Shown in pieces: positions 31,750 through 39,465 of a stretch of DNA of 43,216 nt. The DNA comes from CAZCBX01 sp964497185 (GTDB lineage Bacteria > Bdellovibrionota_G > JALEGL01 > JAGRMV01). The notes beneath the pieces were generated by a model. That model did not search any database, was not told the DNA's origin, and was given only the letters and a program-made list of their open reading frames with translations. Numbering within the stretch: position 1 is the first letter of the stretch; every line of letters starts with the position of its first letter. Location of the stretch: positions 1-43,216 of the forward strand of contig CAZCBX010000017.1 of NCBI GenBank assembly GCA_964497185.1. The letters run 5' to 3'. A program made the position numbers and the translations under genes.

Positions 31750-31989
31750 ATGAGAAATGACTCTCGTACATATAAACGTGGTCAAGGGATGACAGAATAT
31801 TTGTTGATATGCATGGTTTTGGTTCTTCCATTGATCATGCCTCAAGCTTGCGGCTCGTTGTGGTTCATCGAAGGTGAAACTTCGATGTTCAATCAGCTAC
31901 AAGAAGGGCTTGATCAACGAGAAAAAACGCAAAAGCAAATTTTGTTTGATCCCATCAGCCACGAAACCCTTATGATGCAAGGAGAATAA
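31750..31989 (+). CDS. Flp-like prepilin paralogue (class III signal)
   Basis: The 79-residue product starts at ATG 31750, giving a 13-residue leader ending in the cleavage motif RGQG before MTEYLLICMVLVLPLI. This is the Tad/Flp prepilin signature (G followed by a hydrophobic helix with Glu at +3 and Tyr at +4). A longer start at 31708 would make the leader too long. After the helix the protein is charged and helical (FNQLQEGLDQREKTQKQIL), unlike the short Flp tail. It contains a Pro and a Cys in the helix. The start has no clear Shine-Dalgarno. It is followed 1 nt later by the more typical Flp gene, and the motif RGQGMTEYL is identical in both. It may be a minor pilin. Confidence 0.72.
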   Translation: MRNDSRTYKRGQGMTEYLLICMVLVLPLIMPQACGSLWFIEGETSMFNQLQEGLDQREKTQKQILFDPISHETLMMQGE

Positions 31990-31990
31990 A

Positions 31991-32263
31991 ATGAAAACAA
32001 AACTAACCAAACAGCTACGCAAACGCCGTGGTCAGGGCATGACCGAATATTTGATTATCACCGCGCTGATCGCAGTGGGCGCCATCGGGGTGGTTGGAAT
32101 CCTCGGCAAAAATGTTCAAGCAAATTTTGGAACCATTGCCAATGCCTTAAGAGGAGGCGATAGCATCAAAGTACAAACTGCTGATCAAGTAACTGATGCT
32201 GATCAATGGGACATGGGTGACTTTTACAAAGGTGCAAAAACCGATGCAAATGGCGGCAACTGA
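31991..32263 (+). CDS. Flp/Fap pilin precursor (Tad pilus major pilin)
   Basis: The 90-residue product has a basic leader MKTKLTKQLRKRRGQG cut after Gly16 by a TadV/CpaA-type prepilin peptidase. The mature chain begins MTEYLIITALIAVGAIGVVG. The Glu/Tyr pair and hydrophobic helix are the Flp hallmark. The 50-residue polar tail is longer than in the smallest Flp pilins. AAGGAG lies 6 nt before the ATG. The stop is 1 nt from the stop of the convergent NlpD-like gene, with no terminator between. Tad assembly proteins (TadE/G-like, CpaB) lie 2-6 kb downstream. Confidence 0.88.
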   Translation: MKTKLTKQLRKRRGQGMTEYLIITALIAVGAIGVVGILGKNVQANFGTIANALRGGDSIKVQTADQVTDADQWDMGDFYKGAKTDANGGN

Positions 32264-32264
32264 G

Positions 32265-32981
32265 TTATTTGTGGCGTAGTAGCTGTAAAGGATCCAGCGC
32301 GGTCTTAACTTTGCGAATTTCAAAATGGAAAAAAGGCGTGTCCCCTTGGCTTTGAGGTTTACCCACAGCCTGGCCACGGGACACGCTTTGTCCTTTTTCC
32401 ACCAGGGCCTGCCCTAGGTAAGAATACACCGTAAACAAGTATCCATCGTGCTGAACAATCACCGTCAAGCCATACCCTTCAATGGATTTACCCACATACA
32501 CCACTTGGCCTTTTTGACTGGCCCCGATGGTTTCGGAGGCAGGAATTTCAATGTCGATGCCGTTGTGCATTTTTTTGTTGTGCATGCCAAATCGTCCAAT
32601 CACCTTGCCTGAATAAGGCCAGTACAAAGGCGGCGCTTTGCTGGACGGGCGCGATACAACAGGCTGATTGGGCTTGCGAGGTTTGGGTGTGGCACTGGTG
32701 GCACTTGATGGCAGTGCGGCTCGCATGGCCTGGTTAGCTTTTTTGGTTTGCTTCAGCGTGCTGGGAATCCACAAGCTTTCGCCCGCCTTAAGGCGATTGA
32801 GATTTTTTTGAGGATTGGCCTCTTGAATGTCTTGCACCGTGATTTCATGCAAATGCGCAATGCGATAGGCTGTGTCGCCTCGATCAATTCGATAAAACTG
32901 ACCCTGTTTGGCATGGCAGGCAACCACAAATGCCAATAAGACCATAGAGCCTATGCGTGAATAAAAGGAACAAACGCGCAT
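32265..32981 (-). CDS. NlpD/EnvC-like lipoprotein: LysM plus degenerate M23 domain
   Basis: The 238-residue product has a signal peptide with lipobox FVVAC (Cys22), a LysM peptidoglycan-binding domain (about 29-73, YRIDRGDTAYRIA), a Pro/Lys-rich linker and a C-terminal LytM/M23 domain (about 120-235). The zinc-ligand motif HNGID is present, but the later H-x-H reads FFHFEIR, losing the first His. The usual Y-x-H-L is YSYL. As in E. coli NlpD and EnvC, the loss of catalytic His points to an amidase activator at division rather than an enzyme. It overlaps pcm by 31 nt; the surE-pcm-nlpD order is a classic arrangement and supports the call. Confidence 0.88.
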   Translation of the reverse strand: MRVCSFYSRIGSMVLLAFVVACHAKQGQFYRIDRGDTAYRIAHLHEITVQDIQEANPQKNLNRLKAGESLWIPSTLKQTKKANQAMRAALPSSATSATPKPRKPNQPVVSRPSSKAPPLYWPYSGKVIGRFGMHNKKMHNGIDIEIPASETIGASQKGQVVYVGKSIEGYGLTVIVQHDGYLFTVYSYLGQALVEKGQSVSRGQAVGKPQSQGDTPFFHFEIRKVKTALDPLQLLRHK

Positions 32982-33583
32982 GAACGCAAAGCCTGCTTTT
33001 CAATGTGGTCTGAATGTTTGATAAATCGATAGAGCATTTGCTCTGGCTTTCCCTCATTCATGGGTGCCACCACCGTGCCCCCCTCTTTGAGTTGATCCAT
33101 TAAAAATACTGGATCTTGGGTCATGGACGCGGTGACCATGATGTGGTCAAAGGGACTGTACTCCTGCCAACCGGTTTGGCCATTCGAACAGCGGGTGGAC
33201 ACGTTGTGAATGTGCAGCTGATCCAGGCGTTTTCGAGCCTCAATGCTCAAAGCCCGCACACGCTCGACAGAAAATACACGCTTGGCCAATTTGGACAATA
33301 CCGCCGCTTGATACCCAGACCCAGTGCCTATTTCTAAAATGGTTTCGGTGCCTTTGAGCTCAAGGGCTTGGCTCATGTAAGCCACCACCAAGGGTTGAGA
33401 TATGGTTTGATCATGACCAATGGGCAAGGGATGGTCTGAGTATGCGCGCTCTCTTAGAATTTCCGGCACAAAAATATGCCGAGGGATTTCTTTCATCGCC
33501 TCCAGCACCCTGGGATCGGTGATGCCACGTGGCGCCAGGTACACCTCCACCATTCGTTTGGCGTTCATCACGCGATTACTCAT
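32951..33583 (-). CDS. pcm: Protein-L-isoaspartate O-methyltransferase
   Basis: The 210-residue SAM-dependent enzyme repairs isoaspartyl residues in aged proteins. Signatures are VLEAMKEIPRHIFVPE, AYSDHPLPIGHDQTISQP (where QTISQP is the family motif), the SAM loop ILEIGTGSGYQAAVLSKL and GGTVVAPM. Its ATG lies 8 nt inside the end of surE, so they are coupled. The surE-pcm pair is widely conserved as a stress and stationary-phase unit. Confidence 0.95.
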   Translation of the reverse strand: MSNRVMNAKRMVEVYLAPRGITDPRVLEAMKEIPRHIFVPEILRERAYSDHPLPIGHDQTISQPLVVAYMSQALELKGTETILEIGTGSGYQAAVLSKLAKRVFSVERVRALSIEARKRLDQLHIHNVSTRCSNGQTGWQEYSPFDHIMVTASMTQDPVFLMDQLKEGGTVVAPMNEGKPEQMLYRFIKHSDHIEKQALRSCAFVPFIHA

Positions 33584-34316
33584 TGCTGGCCAGCTTCTCC
33601 TTAAGATATGCTTGGTGTGTGATGTTCAAACCCAGTGGCGTAATCGACACCTTGTTCTGAGACAAAGCATACGAGTCCGTGCCTTCCTCTGTGCCGTACT
33701 CGTCCAAACTGCCCCCGATCCAGAAATACTCGTTGCCTTTTAAGTCTTCCCGCACTTCCACCTGACTGATGTATCTTTTTGGACCCAACTGGGTCCATTG
33801 ATATTCAAGTGGTCCCTCATAAGGAGGAATATTGATGTTGGGCACCACTGTGTGGGGCCACAATTGTGGCGTCTGCTCGGTCAGCCAGTCCTTCAAAAAC
33901 TGGACACCTGACTCAAAATTGAACGATTTTTTTGCTGGAATCATCGAAACTGCCATGGACGCAATGCCTTGAATGGCGGCTTCCACTGCACCGCCCACTG
34001 TGCCGGAATACCACACGTCATCACCAATGTTGGCACCATGGTTGATGCCCGACACGCATAGGTCAAAGTGATCTTTGGGCCATAAGTGATGGGTGGCAAA
34101 ATGAACGCAGTCTGCCGGCGTTCCCCTTACAACATATTGATTTTCTTTAACTTTTTTATACTTTAGCGGTTCATGCAGGGTCAGGCTGTGGGATTGACCG
34201 CTTTGATCGGTTTGCGGTGCAACCACACACACATTGCCAAAAGTCGACATCAATTCGATTAAACGTTGAATGCCTTTTTTATCGTAACCATCGTCATTGG
34301 TGACCAATATATTCAT
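33576..34316 (-). CDS. surE: 5'/3'-nucleotidase SurE
   Basis: The 246-residue metal-dependent phosphatase hydrolyses nucleoside monophosphates. The metal-binding start MNILVTNDDG (Asp8, Asp9), the Ser in DQSGQSHSLTL, GTPADCV and the Asn in VSGINHGANIG are all present, as is WYSGTVGGAVEA. AAAGG lies 11 nt before the ATG. It is the first gene of surE-pcm-nlpD, divergent from the Tad pseudopilin genes. Length and motifs are normal. Confidence 0.95.
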   Translation of the reverse strand: MNILVTNDDGYDKKGIQRLIELMSTFGNVCVVAPQTDQSGQSHSLTLHEPLKYKKVKENQYVVRGTPADCVHFATHHLWPKDHFDLCVSGINHGANIGDDVWYSGTVGGAVEAAIQGIASMAVSMIPAKKSFNFESGVQFLKDWLTEQTPQLWPHTVVPNINIPPYEGPLEYQWTQLGPKRYISQVEVREDLKGNEYFWIGGSLDEYGTEEGTDSYALSQNKVSITPLGLNITHQAYLKEKLASNE

Positions 34317-34398
34317 ACCCCAAGCAACCTTTCACAGCCAAATGTCCACTTTGGCATACTAAATGCATTTTCTCTTTTTGAAAACAGGAAACAACCCA

Positions 34399-34827
34399 AT
34401 GCTTATTGAAACCATAAAAACCCTCTCGATGATTGCGCTGATGGTCGGCTGGATGGTCTCTATCAGTGAATTATCGCTGATGTCCAGTGGCACGGAAGTT
34501 GAAAACTTCTACAGTCAAAGGCTTCAGTACACCCTACCCGATGCACAAAAGCAGGCACGCGCGCGTCAAGTTCAACAGTGGGCCTCACAAAACTTATATC
34601 AAGGAAATTTGCTGACTCAAGCTTTTATCGATGATTCTACCAAGCTTAATACAAAAAAAGTGGGTACATCGACCAAAGCCATCGAAACACAAAGAAGTTT
34701 TGTACTACCCAAGCTTTTTGCGTTTGCGTTGTCAGGCTTAAGCGAGCACTGTCAACAAGAAGCGCCTCCTTCATCGACGCAAGAGTCAACACTCACCCTC
34801 TGCACCCAACAAGGCACCGTGCAATGA
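34399..34827 (+). CDS. Membrane-anchored protein of the Tad cluster, unknown
   Basis: The start is ATG 34399 (AGGAA about 8 nt upstream) rather than 34363. The 142-residue product has one N-terminal hydrophobic helix (KTLSMIALMVGWMVSISELS), then a polar helical region and a Ser/Thr/Gln-rich end with two Cys. It has no clear Gly-Glu prepilin cleavage site, so it is not an obvious TadE. Its stop overlaps the next gene as ATGA, and position ties it to the TadE/TadG-like genes that follow. No family recognised. Confidence 0.65.
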   Translation: MLIETIKTLSMIALMVGWMVSISELSLMSSGTEVENFYSQRLQYTLPDAQKQARARQVQQWASQNLYQGNLLTQAFIDDSTKLNTKKVGTSTKAIETQRSFVLPKLFAFALSGLSEHCQQEAPPSSTQESTLTLCTQQGTVQ

Positions 34828-36209
34828 GCATCTTAAAAAGAAAAAACCGCGGTCAGGCTTTGCCGTGGATCATGCTGATCACCGCGTTGATTTTGGCGTT
34901 GATTTTTTCAAACCTCGATCGAATGCATCTGGCCGCATTGAAAATCAAACAACAGCGGCAGACCGATGCCATTGCCATGAAGATGGGCGCCGAATACAGC
35001 CGGACACTCAATGCTTTGGCCGGCATCAACCAGGGCATTGATCAAATGGCCCTTCAGTTTGTGTTTTATGCCACAAGCACGCTGGGTACCATTGCCATCA
35101 TGGTCATCACCGGTGTGGGAACCGTGTACTTGCTTCAAGCATTGTTAGAATTTGGCAAAGGCTTTAAAAAAATGGTCGATGGTCTCAAAGACATCGGCCA
35201 GGATTTTGAAACCAAAATTCAAAAATTGGATCGCCGCACATTTATCAATTTGTGCACCACGCTCAAACAAGAAAAAATCATTGTCTTAAAGCAGTTTTTG
35301 GAAACGCACGGCGACTGGATTGCATCCAACCTAGACGCTGCTTCTTTTACGTCATTGGGCCAACTGCCCACCGATACCATTGCGACCATTGCCAGCCTCA
35401 TTCAACACCCGCTGGTGTATAGCCATCCAAACGTGTGCGATCCAGATGTGCAAACACAGTGGCAAGCCCTCACCCGTGTTTCCAGTCACGATTCGTTTGT
35501 TCACTGCCAAACCATGACCTTTGAAACCTACGAGGATTATGACACCTTTCGCAATGTAAGCTGGGCCAAAGGCTCCATGGCATCGGCCAGCGTGCTTTTT
35601 CAAGAAGTCATAGACGAAAATGCGCCTGGGATGCTGCCTCCTTTTACCTTTACAGAATATTATGGTGCCAACGCCAATCACGTACCCAAAAGACTCATTC
35701 GAGATCCCCAAGGCAAAGAAAGTGAAATGGCCCAAACCACTTTTGAGTTTATGCATGGCCAATTTGAGGTGTGCACCAGTGCTAAAAATATTTGGCGCAG
35801 TTTGGGCGACACCGTTTCTCCGTTTCCCATTCCTGACTACATCCAAACGGATGCATCTTTCCCCGATAAAAATAAGTTTCTTGTCGCGGTGGTGCAGCCT
35901 TACATTGGCATCAAACCCTTTTCAAACGCCAAAGACTTGGCCAGGTTTTCATCGCAAGCACAAACGCCATGGGGCGGAGTCAATGAGGTGATTGACACCT
36001 ACCAAGAATACCGAGACACCATCAACCACATTGCCGGCACCATCGATCGCCTGCTTGGCCAAGCACAGATGATCACCACCTATGCGCAAGTATCTGTGGA
36101 GGGCAATGACGGTCAGCTATCGCTCACCGGTATGCATTTTTATCCAAAACTCATGGACACCACTTTGCAAACGTGGATGGACCAAACATTGCGGGCGGAG
36201 TTTGAGTAA
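34824..36209 (+). CDS. TadG-like pilus-associated protein
   Basis: The 461-residue product begins MSILKRKNRGQALPW and continues as a hydrophobic helix (IMLITALILALIF). The R-G-Q-A-L-P sequence is the class III-type N-terminus typical of TadE/TadG pseudopilins. A second hydrophobic stretch lies at about 80-110 (FYATSTLGTIAIMVITGVG). The large remainder is extracytoplasmic, with few Cys. Relatives are large minor pilins or pilus-tip proteins, though the body shows no domain I recognise. It is translated from an ATGA overlap with the preceding gene; the next gene follows 1 nt after its stop. Confidence 0.72.
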   Translation: MSILKRKNRGQALPWIMLITALILALIFSNLDRMHLAALKIKQQRQTDAIAMKMGAEYSRTLNALAGINQGIDQMALQFVFYATSTLGTIAIMVITGVGTVYLLQALLEFGKGFKKMVDGLKDIGQDFETKIQKLDRRTFINLCTTLKQEKIIVLKQFLETHGDWIASNLDAASFTSLGQLPTDTIATIASLIQHPLVYSHPNVCDPDVQTQWQALTRVSSHDSFVHCQTMTFETYEDYDTFRNVSWAKGSMASASVLFQEVIDENAPGMLPPFTFTEYYGANANHVPKRLIRDPQGKESEMAQTTFEFMHGQFEVCTSAKNIWRSLGDTVSPFPIPDYIQTDASFPDKNKFLVAVVQPYIGIKPFSNAKDLARFSSQAQTPWGGVNEVIDTYQEYRDTINHIAGTIDRLLGQAQMITTYAQVSVEGNDGQLSLTGMHFYPKLMDTTLQTWMDQTLRAEFE

Positions 36210-36210
36210 A

Positions 36211-37086
36211 ATGAAAAAGCACGTTCGAAAAACATCTGCCGGGTACGTAGAGCTATACATCTCTGTGGTTCTTTTCTTGATCATGGCTTTGGGTATGGCC
36301 ATGGCCGTAGAATACAAAACCCGTCAAATCAAAACAGAAAAAACCGCATGGCTAGCCCAGACCCTCACGTGGGAAAAAAGCAGAAACAATCAAACGCTTG
36401 ACGTCAAAGATCAACAGATGATCAAAAAACTTCAGGTTGGTTACCGGCAGGATACACCGCTGCACATTCAAGAAATGGGGCTTTTGGATCGCGCTGACCG
36501 GGCCCTGGTGTCCGATGGCTTGGTTCGAACCATTGCAACAGCCATTGATCTTTTGCAAACCTACTTTCAATGCCCTGAGCAGCTCGAACCTTTGTCTTTT
36601 TTGGCTTTTAAGCACATGTTGTATCCCCATGGCCAGGCAAGCATCACCAAAGAATTCGATGCAACGTTTGAAGCCGGCGTCTCCGAATGGATGGATCTTC
36701 ATGCCATGGATACGCACCAAGCCATCTATGAAAATATCAACCGTGGTTTTACCGGCACCGATATCGGTGAAACGGGCTGGTTTCTTCGACAGCTCCTATG
36801 GCAAGAAGCTGTTGGACAAAGTGAATTTGGCTATCTCATGCCCCTGCAGCTACTGGGCATTTTTGAATTTAGCAAACGCATTGTTGCCATACTGGCCAAA
36901 GACCCTGGGCTCTTTAACATTTTTAAACGCAAAAAAATTCGCAAGGCCAAACATCTGATCAAGAAAGACATTTTGGGCAGCGTGCTGATGGAAAAGCTGG
37001 CAGAGCAGCTTGAAGAGTACACCAGCATTGAGCCCACCAGCCGATTTAACCCCAAACATTGTCAACAATTGCAACCCACTCCATGA
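36211..37086 (+). CDS. TadE-like pseudopilin
   Basis: The start is ATG 36211, 1 nt after the preceding stop. A longer in-frame reading from 36082 would overlap that gene by 128 nt. The 291-residue product has a basic leader MKKHVRKTSAG followed by YVELYISVVLFLIMALGMAM. A Gly, a near Glu and a long hydrophobic helix are as in TadE-type pseudopilins. The remaining domain is mostly helical, with basic patches (FKRKKIRKAKHLIKKD) and few Cys, and no recognised fold. It precedes cpaB by 11 nt. It likely helps assembly of the Flp pilus. Confidence 0.7.
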   Translation: MKKHVRKTSAGYVELYISVVLFLIMALGMAMAVEYKTRQIKTEKTAWLAQTLTWEKSRNNQTLDVKDQQMIKKLQVGYRQDTPLHIQEMGLLDRADRALVSDGLVRTIATAIDLLQTYFQCPEQLEPLSFLAFKHMLYPHGQASITKEFDATFEAGVSEWMDLHAMDTHQAIYENINRGFTGTDIGETGWFLRQLLWQEAVGQSEFGYLMPLQLLGIFEFSKRIVAILAKDPGLFNIFKRKKIRKAKHLIKKDILGSVLMEKLAEQLEEYTSIEPTSRFNPKHCQQLQPTP

Positions 37087-37097
37087 AAGGAAAAACC

Positions 37098-37919
37098 ATG
37101 AACCCCAAAATTGAAACCCTGATACAACGATGCAAAAAACACAAAGACTGGTTGATCATCTTACTGGTGGCGTTTCTTGGCGTATATTTCGTACACAACG
37201 GTTTGGAAAAACATAAAAAAAACCTGGGGCTGGACACCGCCATGATGGATGTGTTGGTGGCCAAACAGAGCATGGCACAGGGCGACCGTTTCAGCGTAGA
37301 CCATTTGTCCATTGAACAAATCCCCGAAAAATATGTGCCCATTGGAGCACTGATTCCCAGCGACGCCATGAAATTTCAAGGTCAAGAAATCAAACGCACC
37401 ATCAACCAAGGCGAAATTATTCTATCCAACGCCTTGGATGTAGAATTTTCCATCGACAACCCCTCTTCCAAAATCCAAGAAGGCTATCGCGCCTTATCGG
37501 TCCCTGTCGATGAAATTTCATCCATCTCCCACGCCCTTCGAGCCGGAGACCATGTGGATTTAATGGCCACCCTTCAACTCGACAATGGCCCCAACACCAC
37601 CCTAACCCTCTTGCAAAATGTCACAGTGCTGGCAGTGGGATCTTCACTCAGTCACGCCAGCGGTTATTCTCAAGCCTCATCGTACGCGACCATCACCTTA
37701 ATGGTGCTACCCAAAGAAGCCCCCCTGATCATGCACGCCCTTCAAACCAACGAAATATCCATCGTCGTCAGAAACCCGTACGATCAAGAAACCAGCACCG
37801 ATCTACCCATGATCAGCAAAAAAGACCTCATCCAAGCCGGCTTCCTAAACCACCTACAACAAGAAAGAAACTCAACCATCACCATCTTACGCGGCCAAGC
37901 AGAAAATTTTGACTTCTAA
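37098..37919 (+). CDS. cpaB: Flp pilus assembly protein CpaB (RcpC)
   Basis: The start is ATG 37098, 6 nt after AAAGGA. The 273-residue periplasmic assembly protein has one N-terminal membrane helix (DWLIILLVAFLGVYFVHNGL). A SAF domain covers about 50-115 (VLVAKQSMAQGDRFSVDHLS, then IPEKYVPIGALIP). A CpaB/RcpC domain follows (EGYRALSVPVDEISSISHAL, RAGDHVDLMATL, LLQNVTVLAVG), with the family's VLPKEAPLIMHAL. CpaB works with the secretin RcpA/CpaC and CpaE/TadZ, none of which follows here. The stop is 17 nt before the repeat at 37937, so the Tad cluster ends here. Confidence 0.92.
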   Translation: MNPKIETLIQRCKKHKDWLIILLVAFLGVYFVHNGLEKHKKNLGLDTAMMDVLVAKQSMAQGDRFSVDHLSIEQIPEKYVPIGALIPSDAMKFQGQEIKRTINQGEIILSNALDVEFSIDNPSSKIQEGYRALSVPVDEISSISHALRAGDHVDLMATLQLDNGPNTTLTLLQNVTVLAVGSSLSHASGYSQASSYATITLMVLPKEAPLIMHALQTNEISIVVRNPYDQETSTDLPMISKKDLIQAGFLNHLQQERNSTITILRGQAENFDF

Positions 37920-37936
37920 ACATACACGAAGCGTCG

Positions 37937-38005
37937 GCCCTTGGGGGATTGCATGAACGTCTCCGCAGCGTAAGCGAGGACTAGTGAATGCAATCCCCCA
38001 AGGGC
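37937..38005 (+). repeat. Palindromic hairpin repeat, arm type A, copy 5
   Basis: Perfect 18-bp arms (GCCCTTGGGGGATTGCAT with its exact complement at 37988-38005) flank a 33-nt core almost identical to copy 1, with loop AGCGTAA. Compared with copy 1, the inner arm bases CTTTCG/CAAAAG are replaced by GATT/AATC on both sides. It follows the cpaB stop by 17 nt. The gene-free stretch 37920-38223 otherwise holds only the short hairpin and a promoter. Confidence 0.82.
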
Positions 38006-38048
38006 TCCACCGTGCCTTTATGTTTAAGTTTTGAGTAAGTAAAAAAGA

Positions 38049-38067
38049 CAAACGCCCTAGGCGTTTG
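38049..38067. repeat. Short hairpin CAAACGCC-CTA-GGCGTTTG
   Basis: The third copy of the short stem. Here it lies 3' of a single A-type hairpin; no B-type partner is present at this locus. Confidence 0.72.
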
Positions 38068-38185
38068 ACTATATTCCACCCCACCCCATCCTGATCAAAA
38101 GCTGACCCCGAACTTATCATTTAAACTTAACGCACCTTTTATCGTGACATTTAAACCACTTAGCAAATTGTTTTACCATGTTTTC

Positions 38186-38215
38186 TTGACGAAGTAAGGC
38201 CTAGGCTCGTACAAT
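38186..38215 (+). promoter_or_regulatory. Sigma70-type promoter, leaderless type
   Basis: TTGACG (38186-38191), an 18-nt spacer and TACAAT (38210-38215) match 5 of 6 at each box. The -10 ends 8 nt before the ATG at 38224, and no Shine-Dalgarno lies between, so the transcript probably starts at or next to the start codon. Confidence 0.65.
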
Positions 38216-38223
38216 GGTCGTCT

Positions 38224-39417
38224 ATGGCATTTTTGTACGAGTGTGGTCATTGCGGGGCCTTTTATCAAACCAAGGTCACCCTGCTTTCCACCTCCAAACA
38301 TAAACTACTTTGCTCCAATTGCGGCAAACACAATATTTTTGGGGAGCCGCCTGCCGACGCCACCCATGAGCCGGTCATCGAACAAGTTGCCCCGGACAAG
38401 CTTCGCGATTTTATTCCTTCCAATTATTCCATCCCTGTGGTCGATATCTTCTGGGAATGCGGAACGTGCTCGTCCAAATACCAATTTAATTCCACCAGCA
38501 TTTCGGAGCACGGGTCCAAAATCACCTGCCAGACTTGCTTTAACTTTGTGGTGCTGCGCCAAATTGGTCCCATGCATGACCTTGAATTCATCCGCGCACA
38601 GGATATTAGCCAACCCACTGCACGAGACATTGTGCAAACTTTGGATGAAGAAATCGAACCTGAGTCTCCGGCCGAAAGGCGTTTTGATGAAGCTTCTAAA
38701 ATTGGGCAGCACGAGCGAATTGACCAAGCAACCGATCACAGCATCGAAAAATTCATCTCTCACCCGGAAGACGAAGCCAGTCATACCCCCGTAATTCGTT
38801 CTAACTATGCTGACCCCAGAAAAAATCAGCGTGATGTTGTCTTTCCCGCATCATCGGCCAAAAAAGATCCGCCTCAAGAAACGCCCTACGAACCCACGGA
38901 GGATAAACCCAAGCCGCCTCAAGATCTTACGCCGGCTGGCCAGCAACCCCAATCCTATGAATCTGAACCCATCAACCAGCCGCTGCCACCATCCGAACAC
39001 GTGGCGCCTCCACCACCAGAGGTCAAACCAGACCCAGAGGAAGTCGCACGCTTGCAAGAAGCCTACGCTGGTCCTGACCAGAGCTTTATGGCCTACCAAC
39101 AGTTTAAACAAAATGAGACTTTTTCATACAGCATTCAGGCCCATGAAATTCGCGATGTGGATCCCGAAGCCAGCATGCCCAAAGTGGTCAAAGCCGTAGA
39201 AAAGAACATGATTAAATTTTCTTTGATCCTAAGCGGAATATTGATCGTACTGCTAACGGGTTTTATGTTTTACAAACAAAACAAAGAGGAAAAACGAGCT
39301 GAGCAACAACGCATCGAGGCGCAAAAACGATTGGAAGAAATTGAAAACAATGCATCGCAGTCACAATACGGTTTTCCCGAAATTCCTGAAGCGCCCGATG
39401 CGGAGCAAACGCCCTAA
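38224..39417 (+). CDS. Double zinc-ribbon, single-pass membrane protein
   Basis: The 397-residue product has two N-terminal zinc ribbons, each of two CxxC pairs: Cys7/10/30/33 (YECGHCGAFY, LLCSNCGK) and Cys79/82/102/105 (WECGTCSSKY, ITCQTCFN). About 130-320 is a Pro/Glu-rich, probably disordered region. A single membrane helix lies at 332-350 (FSLILSGILIVLLTGFMFY). A charged helix (EEKRAEQQRIEAQKRLEEIE) and a short acidic tail follow. It resembles MJ0042-type zinc-ribbon proteins common in deltaproteobacteria; function is unknown. The ribbons should be cytoplasmic. It is monocistronic, and convergent with purF. Confidence 0.78.
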   Translation: MAFLYECGHCGAFYQTKVTLLSTSKHKLLCSNCGKHNIFGEPPADATHEPVIEQVAPDKLRDFIPSNYSIPVVDIFWECGTCSSKYQFNSTSISEHGSKITCQTCFNFVVLRQIGPMHDLEFIRAQDISQPTARDIVQTLDEEIEPESPAERRFDEASKIGQHERIDQATDHSIEKFISHPEDEASHTPVIRSNYADPRKNQRDVVFPASSAKKDPPQETPYEPTEDKPKPPQDLTPAGQQPQSYESEPINQPLPPSEHVAPPPPEVKPDPEEVARLQEAYAGPDQSFMAYQQFKQNETFSYSIQAHEIRDVDPEASMPKVVKAVEKNMIKFSLILSGILIVLLTGFMFYKQNKEEKRAEQQRIEAQKRLEEIENNASQSQYGFPEIPEAPDAEQTP

Positions 39418-39465
39418 CATTCAGACCCTGAACATGCACTCCTTTGCTAATGGCCTTTCTAGCCG

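Noticed and set aside
37937..38005. Ordinary Rho-independent terminator for cpaB
   Set aside because: The hairpin is far longer than usual, no T-run follows, and the same core appears at other loci in both orientations.
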